Below are positions 1 through 9,742 of a DNA stretch of 28,836 nt, in pieces. Both the position numbers and the translations under genes were made by a program. This stretch comes from Ophioceras dolichostomum. Taxonomy: Eukaryota; Ascomycota; Sordariomycetes; Magnaporthales; Ophioceraceae. Each line of letters opens with the position of its first letter. Position 1 is the first letter of the stretch. Location: NCBI GenBank assembly GCA_003049485.1, contig PYST01000433.1, positions 1 to 28,836 of the forward strand, read 5' to 3'. A model generated the notes under the pieces. The model did not search any database, was not told the DNA's origin, and saw only the letters and a list, made by a program, of their open reading frames with translations.

Positions 1-1987
1 GCCTCCCCCCGACCTCCTCCCCCGCCAGCCGCCCCCTGATCCCCGCCAGCACCGGCCTGCGTATCAGCCCCGAGTTCAAGGGAATGCCCAGCACGGCGTG
101 CACGGGCATCCACATGCCGATCTCGACGAGCACAACGCCCAGGCTGTAGATGTCGTGGTGCCTCGCGAAGCCGTTGCCCGACGCGTCCCAGTCCCGGGGC
201 ACGTCGAACTGCACCTCCGGGTGGCGGTACATGTCCCTGGCCCTGTTGTCGGCCTCACTACCGGCCTCGTGGGGGCGGAGGGAGCACTCGCTTACTTGGC
301 CGTGGCCTGAGGGGCGGGAGTATTCGAAGCCTGCGAGCTGGGCCAGGGGTGAGGGTGAGGGTGAGGGTGGGAGTGGCTGTTGTTGCACTGCGAACCCCAT
401 CATGGATACACCTGGCGCTGCCCCCGGGAGCAGGAGGACGTTTTCGGAGCGCAGACTCTTGTGCAGCCAGTTCGTGGCGTGCAGGTAGGACAACGTCTCC
501 GCCAGGCCGTGGGCGAGGCGGACGCGCCAGCTGAGAGACGGCTTCGAGGGGGAACAGGTCAGGAGGTCGAAGAGTGAGTCCGGCGGTTGGCCTGAAAGCA
601 GCCGGGAGTTGCAATCGTGTGTAAGAAGAGGCGCGTTGGTGGCTGCGGCGGCAGCAGCTGAAGAGGATGTGTTGCCTGCGTCGAAAACAATGCCGAACCG
701 GGTGGCGGCTGGATCGTGAAGGTAGCCGAGGCATTCGGGGACCGAGAACTCGGGCGGCTTCCTTGGGTCGCGGAGCAGTGCCGAGATGGACGATACGCGC
801 TCTGCGATGTAAGGGGCGGGACCCACGGCCGCTTTGCGATTGCCATCGCCATGGCCATCGCTAGTGCCTGATCCTGAAGCGAGAAGGATGCGCTCGTAAT
901 ACTTCCATTCAACCCACACAGGCGAGCCGGAGTAGACGCCGCCGGAGCGCGAAGGTCTGCGCCCGGGGATGACGGGCATATGTAGCTTCAGTAGGCCAAG
1001 GTCCAGCTCCACGGGGAGCGGTGCTTCGATATCAAGGTTGTTGTTCTCATCACCGTCGTGCAAAGTCATCGCCTCGCCCGTGTTCCCTCGGGTCAATCCG
1101 ATGTTGATGGCCTTGAAGCGAGCGAGGCGCGCCAGCATCTGGTTGTTGCTGGCAACGCCGCCACCAAGGGATAGCGCCATCCTGCTAGACTCCTCTTCAG
1201 AATCCAACTCGAGCTCTCCACGTCCACGTCCTAGCTGAGCTCCCGCCCGCATGAGCACCCCCGAAGGAGGCGGCGCGAGTGCCACCGACTGCAGCAGCAT
1301 GATCAGGTAGTCCACCCGGTCGTTCAGCTGGAGCACCCGCAGGTGCGTGCTCTCCTGGAGTTGGAGGTGTCTCGACCTCTGTTGCGCGTCCAGGAACCCG
1401 AGCATAGAGTCGTTCATCTGCGTGAGCTTCAGGAGCAGCGCGCGGAACCTGTCCGCGTCGAACACCGCCCATCGCAGCGGCCTGGCGTAGTTCTGAATCG
1501 CTTCGGTCCTGTGCTGCTCCGCGTAGTCCAGCACTCTTTTCAGCAGGGAAGGAGAGGCTGACGTCGTCGCTGTTCCATCGCTGGCCCGGATCGTCCTGAC
1601 TTGTCGAACGATTCGCTCGGCCGGCTCCTCCCCTCCCAGGGCCGTAGTGAGGGTCACGCCGTACCGCCTGCCGATCTCCTTGACGTCGAGGACGAGGCTG
1701 CGGATCTGGCTGAGGACCTCGACCGCGGCCGTGCGGTTCAGATGCGTGCCGCCGATCACAGATCCGTCGAGGAGCTCCTCGTCTGGTCCCGTGAGGTTGA
1801 ACGCGATGGCCCAGTCGAGGAGTCTGTACTGCTCTAGCTGCAGCCGCAGCCGGAGGTACTCGTGCTCTTTAGGCATGCCCTTCGCCTCAATGAGGATCTG
1901 GTACCCCGTCACACAGCCGGAGAATGCCTGAAATGCCAGGGAGACTGTCCCCATCGCCAGTGCGGGCACAGATAGAGGATCTGCCAT
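1..1987 (-). CDS. HeLo-domain protein with C-terminal pseudokinase domain (3' end cut by window edge)
   Basis: One open frame runs from ATG 1987-1985 to the window edge without a stop (662 codons seen). The N-terminus (MADPLSVPALAMGTVSLAFQ, about residues 1-210) has the form of the fungal HeLo / prion-inhibition-and-propagation domain, a helical bundle that in HET-S acts in membrane-targeted cell death. A variable linker follows. A kinase-like fold starts near residue 355: a beta3-like lysine in VEWKYYE (K362), a catalytic-loop equivalent HKSLRSEN (509-516), a DFG equivalent GFE (553-555), YRHPE, and DIYSLGVV at about 612. The HRD aspartate position is serine, DFG is lost and no glycine-rich loop is evident, so I infer a pseudokinase. 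A Ser-Pro run separates the catalytic-loop and DFG positions. HeLo-kinase fusions of this kind are common in Pezizomycotina; the ligand and role here are unknown. No intron is needed in the visible part. Confidence 0.85.
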   Translation of the reverse strand, partial: MADPLSVPALAMGTVSLAFQAFSGCVTGYQILIEAKGMPKEHEYLRLRLQLEQYRLLDWAIAFNLTGPDEELLDGSVIGGTHLNRTAAVEVLSQIRSLVLDVKEIGRRYGVTLTTALGGEEPAERIVRQVRTIRASDGTATTSASPSLLKRVLDYAEQHRTEAIQNYARPLRWAVFDADRFRALLLKLTQMNDSMLGFLDAQQRSRHLQLQESTHLRVLQLNDRVDYLIMLLQSVALAPPPSGVLMRAGAQLGRGRGELELDSEEESSRMALSLGGGVASNNQMLARLARFKAINIGLTRGNTGEAMTLHDGDENNNLDIEAPLPVELDLGLLKLHMPVIPGRRPSRSGGVYSGSPVWVEWKYYERILLASGSGTSDGHGDGNRKAAVGPAPYIAERVSSISALLRDPRKPPEFSVPECLGYLHDPAATRFGIVFDAGNTSSSAAAAAATNAPLLTHDCNSRLLSGQPPDSLFDLLTCSPSKPSLSWRVRLAHGLAETLSYLHATNWLHKSLRSENVLLLPGAAPGVSMMGFAVQQQPLPPSPSPSPLAQLAGFEYSRPSGHGQVSECSLRPHEAGSEADNRARDMYRHPEVQFDVPRDWDASGNGFARHHDIYSLGVVLVEIGMWMPVHAVLGIPLNSGLIRRPVLAGIRGRLAGEEVGGR
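350..373. repeat. GGGTGA hexanucleotide repeat inside the HeLo gene
   Basis: About four tandem GGGTGA-like units. On the minus strand they encode a Pro-Ser dipeptide run between the catalytic-loop and DFG-like segments of the pseudokinase. The unit length keeps the reading frame if copy number changes. Confidence 0.7.
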
Positions 1988-3170
1988 GGTGAATTGGAAT
2001 TGGCTGCCTGCCCCTGCTGAGCCCTTAGAAAGTTGCCCAAGTCAGGAAGGAAAGATCGCCTTTGGAACGGGAATTTTCCGGGCATATGAAGAAGGAGTGA
2101 CGAAGTAATTGCTGAAGTCGGTTTCTATCACCAGAAAAATAATCAGGTTTCATGTTGGGGTGAAACCAAAGCTTTTGAGAGCAGAGGAGGACAGAAACCC
2201 CTCCGTGGCATAAGCGACGAGGCTGAGCCCTTTCAGCTGCCCAGACGAATTTGCATCCATACAGAACGATCGCCCCTCAGTCCCACTTGTAACTCGTCTA
2301 ATGCCCCTTTCGGCTGGTGCGTCTACCAGCTCTCCCACTACCTCGTGAAACGGAGTCTGCGCTGAGCAACATGACCAACAGAGCATTCTCTTCTGATCCA
2401 ACTCCTCGGAGACACCACAATAGTGTACAGCCGTTTTCCGCCCGTCTTACCCACCAGGCAGTCATCCATTTGCTTCGGCATTTACGAACCCCTGGGCCGA
2501 GGCTGAGCAGCGTTCATCATCCCGGGATATGTGTTTCCCGCCATGCCCATCAAGGACCTGCGAGTAGCTAATAGAGGAAGTTCAAGGCGCATCTGAACAA
2601 GACCTATCTATCTATTGGTGGTTACCGCTCGGCACCCTGCTACCTCAACAGCAAGCGCGTTGACTCATTTGTCCACGAGAATGGTACAAAAGTCGATAAA
2701 AATGAGGAACAATTCGTTACCATCGCTTCCCGCTGAGTGAATCCCATGGTCTCAGTTCTCTCAATCTCAATCCCCTCCATCATCTTCCAGCGCACGCACC
2801 GAGGAGAGACAGAACGAATCAGAGAGAAAAAGAACCATAACACTGAAACCCTTCCAAAAACACCCAACAATCCGAACTCCATACCCATTCCCGCTCTGTA
2901 GGCGTTTGGCCATCCACTTGGGGCCCGCTCACCAACATTGGTACCTACCATACATGAAAATGATACTAATACAGACCAAAGCAACACCAGTTGTTCCAAG
3001 TGTAACAAAAAAGATGAAACGCATAAGGATTCTTGGAAAGTCGGTGAAGCTAGGGGAAGGAGAAGAGGAGAGAGACAGAGAGAAGAAGGACATCCGGGGG
3101 CCGCTTGACGATTTTAAGCCGTCACGGCATCATAATCTCACTCATCCAGAGCCGAGTCGCCCTCATAACC
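1988..3170. other. Intergenic: HeLo-gene promoter and atg7 3' flank
   Basis: No convincing coding region. The part nearest 1988 should hold the promoter of the minus-strand HeLo gene; the part nearest 3170 is the 3' flank of atg7. It contains purine-rich stretches (about 3045-3095) and a GGTACCTACC motif at 2940-2949. Open frames here, such as 2640-3008 on the minus strand, have no recognisable domain and look random. Confidence 0.6.
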
Positions 3171-5539
3171 CTACAAAAGCAGAACCGGCTCCCCATCATA
3201 TTCCTCCTCCTCCCCCTCATCATCGCTCCACGCAATCTCCGCCGCCTTCTTCTCCGCCTCCCGCTGCACGGCCGCCAAGCCGGACAGCTCCGTGACGTAC
3301 TCCTTATCGGACAGCGCCTTCTTCACGAAGTCCCACCCGTGCACCTTGTACGCGTACACGACCGAGGTGCTGCACGCGCTGCAGTACGGGTACGACTCGC
3401 CGTGGATCAGCATGTTACGGAACTCGCCCAGGAACCCCCGGATCTGGTGCGGCACGAGGCCGAGCGGGTGCTCCGGCGGGTCGCGCTCGTGGCTGGTTGG
3501 GTCGCCGGTGACGCGCAACTGGGGCGCGGGGGCGTGCTCCTTGAGCGGGTGCTGGAGCACGCTGGTCAGAAGCTCGACGAGCATGGCCGACGCCATGGAG
3601 GCGACGCCGGGGCGGGTGACTGTGCATTGCTGGTCTAGCGTCTGGTCTTTCATAGACTGGACCGGGAGGAGGAAAGTAGATAGCCATGTTAGCTTGCAAA
3701 GCCAGAGAGATTAAGGTGGTGGTGTAGTGCAATTCAGGGGTGGCGCGGGGAAAGGGTAAAAAAAAGTTCGGATCAGCATGCCGAACGTACGTACATCAGA
3801 CGGAGCAACCACATCATTGCAGAAATAGCACCCGAGCGTCTTCTCCGACCCGTCCTTCGGCATCGCGCCGTGGCGCATTACCACGAACGTGTCGAACCCG
3901 ATCGCCGCGTTCATCACGATCTTGCCCGCGGCCTTGCCCATCACCGTCGGCAGCCACCGCGACTCGCGCGTGTCCATCAGCAGGAAGACGACGTCGTGCG
4001 ACTGGACCAGCGCCTGGAGCTTGTCGTAGTCGGCCCTGCTCTTCTGCTCGTCCACGATCGGGTGGCCCAGCATCGGGACCGAGAGCACGTGGCCCTCGGC
4101 CGCCACGCCCGGGTAGATCCGCTGCAGCGCCTCGGCGGCTCGCGGTGCCTTCGGCGCGCCGCCCTCCAGGCAGTCCTCGAACTCGAAGAGCGGCTGGCGC
4201 ACGGGGTTCGAGAACGATACAGTGCCGTTGTCGACGAACGTGACCTTGCGCACGCCCCAACCCAGCAGGTTCCGCGCCACGTAGCTGCCCAGCGTGCCGG
4301 CGCCGAGCAGGAGGCACGAGAGGTTCTTCATGACGTCGAGGTCCAGTTCCGGCGCGATGCGCCACTTCATGAGCTTCAGGTTGAGGTCGACCGCCTGGTC
4401 CGCGAGGCGGGTCGGGTCCATGTACTCGGCCAGGTTCGCGACCCGCGCCTGGAGCTTGCCGTTAGAGTGACGCTCCCAGCCGGTGACCCTGGGCATCTCC
4501 GCAGTCTCCATATCCTCGACGTCATCTATGACTAGGGGGATGACAATGCTCCGCGCCTCGTCCCGCCTAGCCTGCGTGTCGCGATAGCAGAGGATCTGGA
4601 CCTTCTTGAGGTGGTAGCGCTGCCGGATCAGGACCAGCAGGTTGCGGAGCGGCCAGGACGGGTTCTCCGCGTATGTGGACGGGTCGACGAAGGCGACATA
4701 CTGGTCCTCGGGCTGGACGTCCCTGAAGAAGCCGTTTTCGAAGTCGCGAAGGGATGCGACCTCCCACCGAAAGCCTAGGTCCTCCTCATTCTCATCTATG
4801 GGGGATCGCACCGCGCGGGTGTCTGCCTGGGATCTGTGCACCTTCTTCACGAGGAAGAAGCCGTGCTGCCGGTTATCTGTCGAGTACCGCCACGTTCCGA
4901 CGCGTTCGACCAGCGCCGTGCTCTCCTTAGACGTGAAGCGCTTGATCGCGCCGTCCCGTTTCCAGAGCGGGTCCGAGTGGAGGGCCGGGAAGGCGAACCA
5001 GTAGGTGAATCGGTACTTCTTCAGGTCGGCGAAGGACAGGATCGTGAACGACGAGAGCAGAGAGGGGACCTCGTAGATGGAACCGTCCTTGATGGCATCC
5101 CAGATCTGCCGCGCTGCAGTCTGCAGGATGGCCGATTTGTCTGCCTGCTTGAAAGCCTCGATCGTGTTGAAGTTCCTGATAATTCCCTCGGCGCGAGTGG
5201 ACCCTAACGGCACACTGTAGCGAAAAAAGTTAGATCTGTCCGGCGCCGGCCTGGATTGCACTGGGTGAGTGAGGTTTGGAGTAGGAAGGGCAAAACTCAC
5301 GTGGTACTAGCAAGTGCGCTTCCGTGGATCTGCATGCGGGTGCTCTCGCTAGGTTGCTCACCCCTGGGCTCGTACAGGCCGAGCACAAAGCGAGCTGAAT
5401 CGTCCAGCTTGTCATGTTCGAGCTTCAGGGAAAAGAGCGCCGAATAGAAAGGCAGTTCGATCTGGGAAGAAAATGGTGTGTAAAGCAGGGGAGCCTTCTC
5501 GCCGCCACCGGTAGCTGACGAAGCTGCTGAGCTAGCCAT
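3171..5539 (-). CDS. atg7: Atg7, E1-like ubiquitin-like-modifier-activating enzyme of autophagy
   Basis: Atg7 adenylates Atg8 and Atg12, holds each as a thioester, and passes them to the E2 enzymes Atg3 and Atg10 in the cytosol. Three exons: 5539-5301, 5214-3795 and 3656-3171 (stop TAG 3173-3171). Intron 1 (5300-5215) starts GTGAGT and ends with a CTAAC branch site and CTACAG. Intron 2 (3794-3657) starts GTACGT, contains GCTAAC and ends CCAG. The coding parts sum to exactly 714 codons, normal for fungal Atg7. The N-terminal domain includes the family block FNTIEAFKQADK. The adenylation domain begins with GAGTLGSYVARNLLGWGVRK (near residue 385), followed by DNGTVSFSNPVRQ. LGCYFCNDVVAP leads across intron 2 into DQTLDQQCTVTRPG, where C564 is the expected catalytic cysteine. 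The acidic C-terminus (WSDDEGEEEEYDG) fits the Atg3-binding tail. It is divergent from dcd1. Confidence 0.96.
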
Positions 5540-6416
5540 TGTTGGCTGTCGGAGTCCGGTGATTTAGAATGGAGAATCTGAGTGGTGTTGGTGATCTGGA
5601 CCAAGCCGGGTGAGGTGTCGAACGCGACAAAAGCTCGGGGTTGGGAGAATGACTGCTTGAATGAAGATTTTTTTGAAAGATGACAGTGAAGCTGACGCCG
5701 GGACGCGAACAGTCGTCGGAACCGATCGAATACCTATAAGATGCGGCAGCTCCCAAGCGGGTGGCAGGCAGCACTCGTGGGGGAGCTTCGAGTTCTCGAC
5801 GTCAGGGAGGAGGGGGCGGGCAGCTGAACGTCTGGGCGGTATTGCGGGGTATCGTGCTTTGCTCAGGTGGGCGGGGCTAGTTCAAGTCGAGAGCACTGGC
5901 AGTTTCCAGGAGCAAACTTGGGGGTTCAAACTACCACAATGACGCGAAAGACGGGATGTTGTCCATGAAGGAGCCTGAGGGAAAAGGCGAGTGTACATGA
6001 GCAATAATTGGAGTCATCAGGTAGGAAAGTCACTCGGGGAGCGGATGATGTTGGTCACCAGGCGTGTGTGTGGTTTGTTCTTCTTTCAAAGCCACACCCA
6101 TGATCTCAGGCAGGCAGACCCCTGAGCCGCCCGTTACCCCACTCAACCATGCGGTAGGTATCCGACATCCACCACAGCGGGAAATTCTCGGGCCCACTAC
6201 AGCTTCAGGTTGCCAGCCTCCATCTGGTCCTAGTGGTCTGGACTTCTCAGTCGCGTGAGGGTGTTCGTGCAAACCTGACCTGACCTGAACTTAAACCCAA
6301 CGAGGAGAGCCGATTGTCCGTGGGCCTCGAAGCGTTAAGCTTATATACTTTCGCCCCCTCAGACAACGTCTCACACGTTTCTGATCGTATTGGTGCCTGA
6401 AGGCACAGCGGGAACA
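5540..6416. other. Divergent intergenic region between atg7 and dcd1
   Basis: This 877-nt region lies between the two start codons and must hold both promoters. A TATA-like element faces dcd1 at 6342-6347. No coding region is supported; short frames on both strands lack domains. Confidence 0.7.
6342..6347 (+). promoter_or_regulatory. TATA-like element upstream of dcd1
   Basis: TATATA within GCTTATATACTTTC, 70 nt upstream of the chosen dcd1 ATG. The spacing suits a short 5'UTR. Position and sequence are the only evidence. Confidence 0.45.
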
Positions 6417-7821
6417 ATGCTCATCGGCATCTGTGGTAGTGTGTGAATTCCCGCCCTGCCTTCGTCTCGTCGTGTCATCCGAGAATTCGCTCACCCGCAC
6501 TTTTGCATATCCCCATTATCCTCATTACTTGCTGACCAGGTCCGCATAAATCCTCTCAGGCATATGCGCCGGTAAGAGTACGGTAGCACAATATCTAGTC
6601 GAGCATCATGGATTCAAGCGTCTCCGCATCGTTGCCGTTCCTGAGTCTGGTACTGAGGGTGATCAGGTGACCACTCCGGCTCATGACTCCAGGGTTGTGG
6701 TCAACGGAGCCGGTACCGGTGCTGCCGGACCGGGACGCAAGCATGCCTCATCCGCAGCACTGCCGATCCGACCAGCCAGGACTCCCATCGAATTCCCAGA
6801 TGCGCAGGCTCTACTGGACTACGTCACCACGCGCTGGCGCGAGCGTTGGGTGACCATCATCGACAGCATTCCGCTTCTCGACCTGTTTGGCAGACGCCCC
6901 TTTTTCCTGCTCATCAGCGTCGACGCGCCCGTGACGGTGCGATGGCGCCGCTACCTGCAGCGTGAGCGCCAGCGCCAGGGCCAACTTACGCAACAGCGCC
7001 CACCACAAGGACAAGAAGACGACGACGACGCGTCAAGTGACGGTGACGACTCCGCCAGCCTGTCGTGGTTCGTGCAGCGGTCCGACGCGCATCTCTTCGA
7101 CCCGACGACGGGCCACACGGCGCTGATGTCGCGCGCGGCGGCGCACCTGCTCAACACGTCCTCGGACGTAGCCCACCTGTACGCCACGCTAGGCAAAGTC
7201 GACCTGCCCAACGAGGACCGGCTGCGCCCCAGCTGGGACAACTACTTCATGTCCCTGGCGTCGCTGGCCGCGCAGCGCAGCAACTGCATGAAGCGGCGCG
7301 TCGGGTGCGTGCTCGTGCGCGAGCGCCGCGTCGTGTCAACGGGCTACAACGGCACGCCGCGCGGGATCCGGAACTGCGGCGAGGGCGGCTGCGGGCGCTG
7401 CAACGCGGGGCTCAGCTCCGGCGTCGGGCTCGCGACTTGCCTGTGCATCCACGCCGAGGAGAACGCGCTGCTGGAGGCCGGGAGGGACCGCATCCGCGAC
7501 GGGAGCATCCTTTACTGCGATACGTGCCCCTGCCTGACCTGCAGCATCAAGATCGCGCAGGTCGGCATCAGCGAGGTGGTCTACAGCCAGGGCTATAGTA
7601 TGGACCGGGAGACGGCCGCTGTGCTTAGGGAGGCCGGTGTGAAACTGCGGCAGTTTGTTCCTGTGAGTATTTCCTCGGTGATCATGATAGCTTCCGACGG
7701 CAACTTGGCATGCATAACCTGTCGCTGCGTGGACAATTGTTGGCTAACTAGGTTCCTTGCTCTCTCATCGTAGCCGGCTAGGGGCCTCATCCACCTGGAG
7801 AAGACGGAGCTTTACGACTGA
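6417..7821 (+). CDS. dcd1: Deoxycytidylate (dCMP) deaminase with N-terminal P-loop domain
   Basis: The enzyme deaminates dCMP to dUMP, the substrate of thymidylate synthase. Three exons: 6417-6438, 6560-7662 and 7774-7821 (stop TGA). Intron 1 (6439-6559) starts GTGTGT and ends CTCAG; intron 2 (7663-7773) starts GTGAGT, has GCTAAC and ends CGTAG. Joined length is 390 codons plus stop. The tiny first exon is required: it supplies MLIGICG, and splicing completes the Walker A motif GSICAGKST (residues 7-15), which is split by intron 1. This P-loop, related to nucleotide and dephospho-CoA kinase folds, is usual in fungal Dcd1. The deaminase half shows SNCMKRRVGCVLV, TGYNGTPRG, a cysteine-rich NCGEGGCGRC, the zinc/proton-shuttle motif HAEEN (H305, E307) and PCLTC (C332, C335). 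An Asp-rich low-complexity insert lies near 117-130. The in-frame GTG at 6667 is not the start. Confidence 0.95.
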
Positions 7822-9529
7822 TAAATATAGTCGCAGTAAACTGTCTGGCATGTGGGAGATTTTGCGCTTACAACTCACAGTATTTGTGAACGGGTAGCTC
7901 GGCTGGGTTCCTTAGTAATATCTCGTTGAGCGGGATATCTGCCTGCCAATAATCGGGGTGTGTTTTCCAACCTACGGCCAGGGACTTTGGGTCGACCCAC
8001 TGCGCCTTTTTTTTTTCTTCTCGCTCCTTTTATCTCCTCGATATTTATCGGCATTCTGGGATAGCGAGGCTAGGTAGAAAAACGGAGAGAAAAAGGCCTC
8101 ACGTCTTATGCCCGGGACATTCCGAGCACACGGAATTCCTACCCCTACCAGTTCTGTTGCCCAGCCATGTTTCGTCTGCCTCGTTAGGCACAATTCTCCA
8201 TGGCGCCAAGAAACTTCGTATTTACCAGATAGGTACGAAGTGAGCACTCTTGCTGAAAGTGTACATATGTGTTGCACTTTCAACAGGTGAGGCACACGCT
8301 GTACGCCTCGCTGGTGCCCTGTGGTACCCAACTTCTGAAAGGGAGGAGAGTTCTGACATGAACAAGCACCAAAACCTGGGAGGGGATCAACAAACAAGCT
8401 CTTTTGCGCCCCACCCCCTTGGAGGTGGGTATGACCAATGGCCCAAGCAAATCCCTGGCGTGATCAGTGAACAGTGCCGGGTCACGGTATCCCCAAAAAT
8501 GTGATCGATTAATGGGCCACAGCGGTCTCAGGGAATCTAGACGCTCGTCTCTCGAGCACGCGTTTCCCATGGGCGTCTCAAAAGGCCGCGGTGGCACTTG
8601 TGCGCCAGATATTGCATACTGTCTGTCCATTGACAGCCCACATTCCTCTCATGTTTCTCGGGGCAGCTCGAGGTGAGGGAAAAAGAGAGGCGGGGGCGGG
8701 TGACGAGAATAATGTGGAGGCTCGGAGAGCGGAGTGGATGCCAAGCACTGGAATCATCGTGGGGCAGAGAAAGCTTGCCAGGTTCGGGACGTGTGGGGCA
8801 GGTGACAGGGAACGACAGGCATGCAAGGTTGTCTGCCGGAATGCCGCTCAGTGCTCAGTCGCATCCAGAGGAGGAGGACCATACTGCATACCCTCGGCCA
8901 TCCATCTTTATTTTGTTTGCCCGCCCGCCTTTTTGTTTTTCTGCTCCGTTTCTCCTCCTCTTCCTCTTCTCCAGCCGACTGACTGTTTGGATATCTTGCG
9001 ACCTCTCTGGCAATTCTTTTCGCTTGTTTCTCATCAGTTCGACTCCTGTCAACCACGTCGAGCTCGCCGCATTCCAATAGTCATTTCCCACTTATATAAA
9101 CACGCCATTGCTCGTGCCGCAAGCTCCGAACTGCCGCCGCTCCGCTAGCCCACCATAGCTTTGTTAGCATAGCTCGAGAGCTTGTTGAGTCCGAGGCAAG
9201 TTTTCAACGGTTTTTCTTGCGTCGCAAAGAGGCTTTGCCCACCCAATTGGCTTTCCTAGTTGCCTTCGTCTTCATGTTTATCATCCTCCTCTCTCTTGAT
9301 TGTACAAGTACACCTCTCTTTTTTTCCCTTGGAACTTTTCCTCTGGGCGTCTTTGGTATAAGTCATCATGCCCCTAGGTTAAAACGAGGGATTTTTAAGC
9401 ACTGTCCCTTTCCTCTCTCCCCCAACACCTCAACTAATCCAAAAGCTATTGAGCTTCAAATGTTTTCTGCTCACTTGCTCGCTCATCTTACGCTAACATT
9501 CCAGGTATAGGTTTAAATAAATCGCCACA
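7822..9529. other. Intergenic: dcd1 3' flank and promoter/5'UTR of the 70-residue protein gene
   Basis: No supported coding region in 1.7 kb. The stretch at about 8920-8985 is strongly pyrimidine-rich, as is common near fungal transcription starts. A TATA-like element is at 9093-9100. A CTAAC followed by CCAG (9493-9504) just before the next start codon looks like the end of a 5'UTR intron, but I cannot fix its donor. Confidence 0.55.
9093..9100 (+). promoter_or_regulatory. TATA-like element upstream of the small membrane protein gene
   Basis: TATATAAA, 430 nt upstream of the ATG at 9530, just downstream of a CT-rich tract. If used, the 5' leader would be about 400 nt, which fits a leader intron ending at 9504. 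Confidence 0.4.
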
Positions 9530-9742
9530 ATGCCTGCCATCAACCTCAACCGGTCTATCCTGGCCCGCAACAACGCCCTCGGCCACCTTGCGAAGCGCGA
9601 GAACTGGGCCCAGCAGGAGGTGGGCGTCGTGGTCGTCTTCGTCTTGGTCTTCCTCATCGCCGTCTTAATTGCCAGCATCTTCATCCACAAGAAGCTCGCC
9701 GCCCGGAAAGCCGCCAAGTCGAACCACTACGGGGGTAGTTAA
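9530..9742 (+). CDS. Small single-pass membrane protein, 70 residues, unknown function
   Basis: One exon with a good fungal start context (GCCACAATGCC) and TAA stop. The N-terminal half (about 1-29) is polar and basic. One strong hydrophobic span, VGVVVVFVLVFLIAVLIASI (about 32-51), follows, then a very basic tail HKKLAARKAAK. By the positive-inside rule the C-terminus should face the cytosol. There is no cleavable signal peptide, since the hydrophobic stretch is central. Codon use is GC-biased as in neighbouring true genes, and a promoter-like region with TATA and CT tract lies upstream. I recognise the general form of short tail-type membrane proteins conserved in Sordariomycetes but cannot assign a function. 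Confidence 0.75.
   Translation: MPAINLNRSILARNNALGHLAKRENWAQQEVGVVVVFVLVFLIAVLIASIFIHKKLAARKAAKSNHYGGS

Noticed and set aside
350..373. GGGTGA repeats considered as telomere-like or as a window near a chromosome end
   Set aside because: Only about four units, in frame inside a gene, and not the fungal TTAGGG telomere repeat.
2640..3008. 122-codon minus-strand frame with hydrophobic segments between the HeLo gene and atg7
   Set aside because: No domain, poor start context, and composition typical of chance translation of AT-rich intergenic DNA. It overlaps another open frame on the opposite strand.
3870..4535. Long plus-strand frame of 221 codons
   Set aside because: It is the antisense shadow of the atg7 adenylation domain; GC-rich codon bias opens the opposite frame. 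The Atg7 reading has clear family motifs.
6667..7773. Plus-strand frame starting at a GTG as a complete dCMP deaminase
   Set aside because: It omits exon 1 with the first part of the P-loop, and its 3' end reads through intron 2. The spliced model restores the Walker A motif and the usual C-terminus.
9217..9510. 97-codon plus-strand frame with a hydrophobic stretch before the 70-residue gene
   Set aside because: It opens at a non-ATG codon, lies in the probable leader of the next gene and ends near an apparent splice acceptor. Hydrophobicity follows from T-rich DNA.
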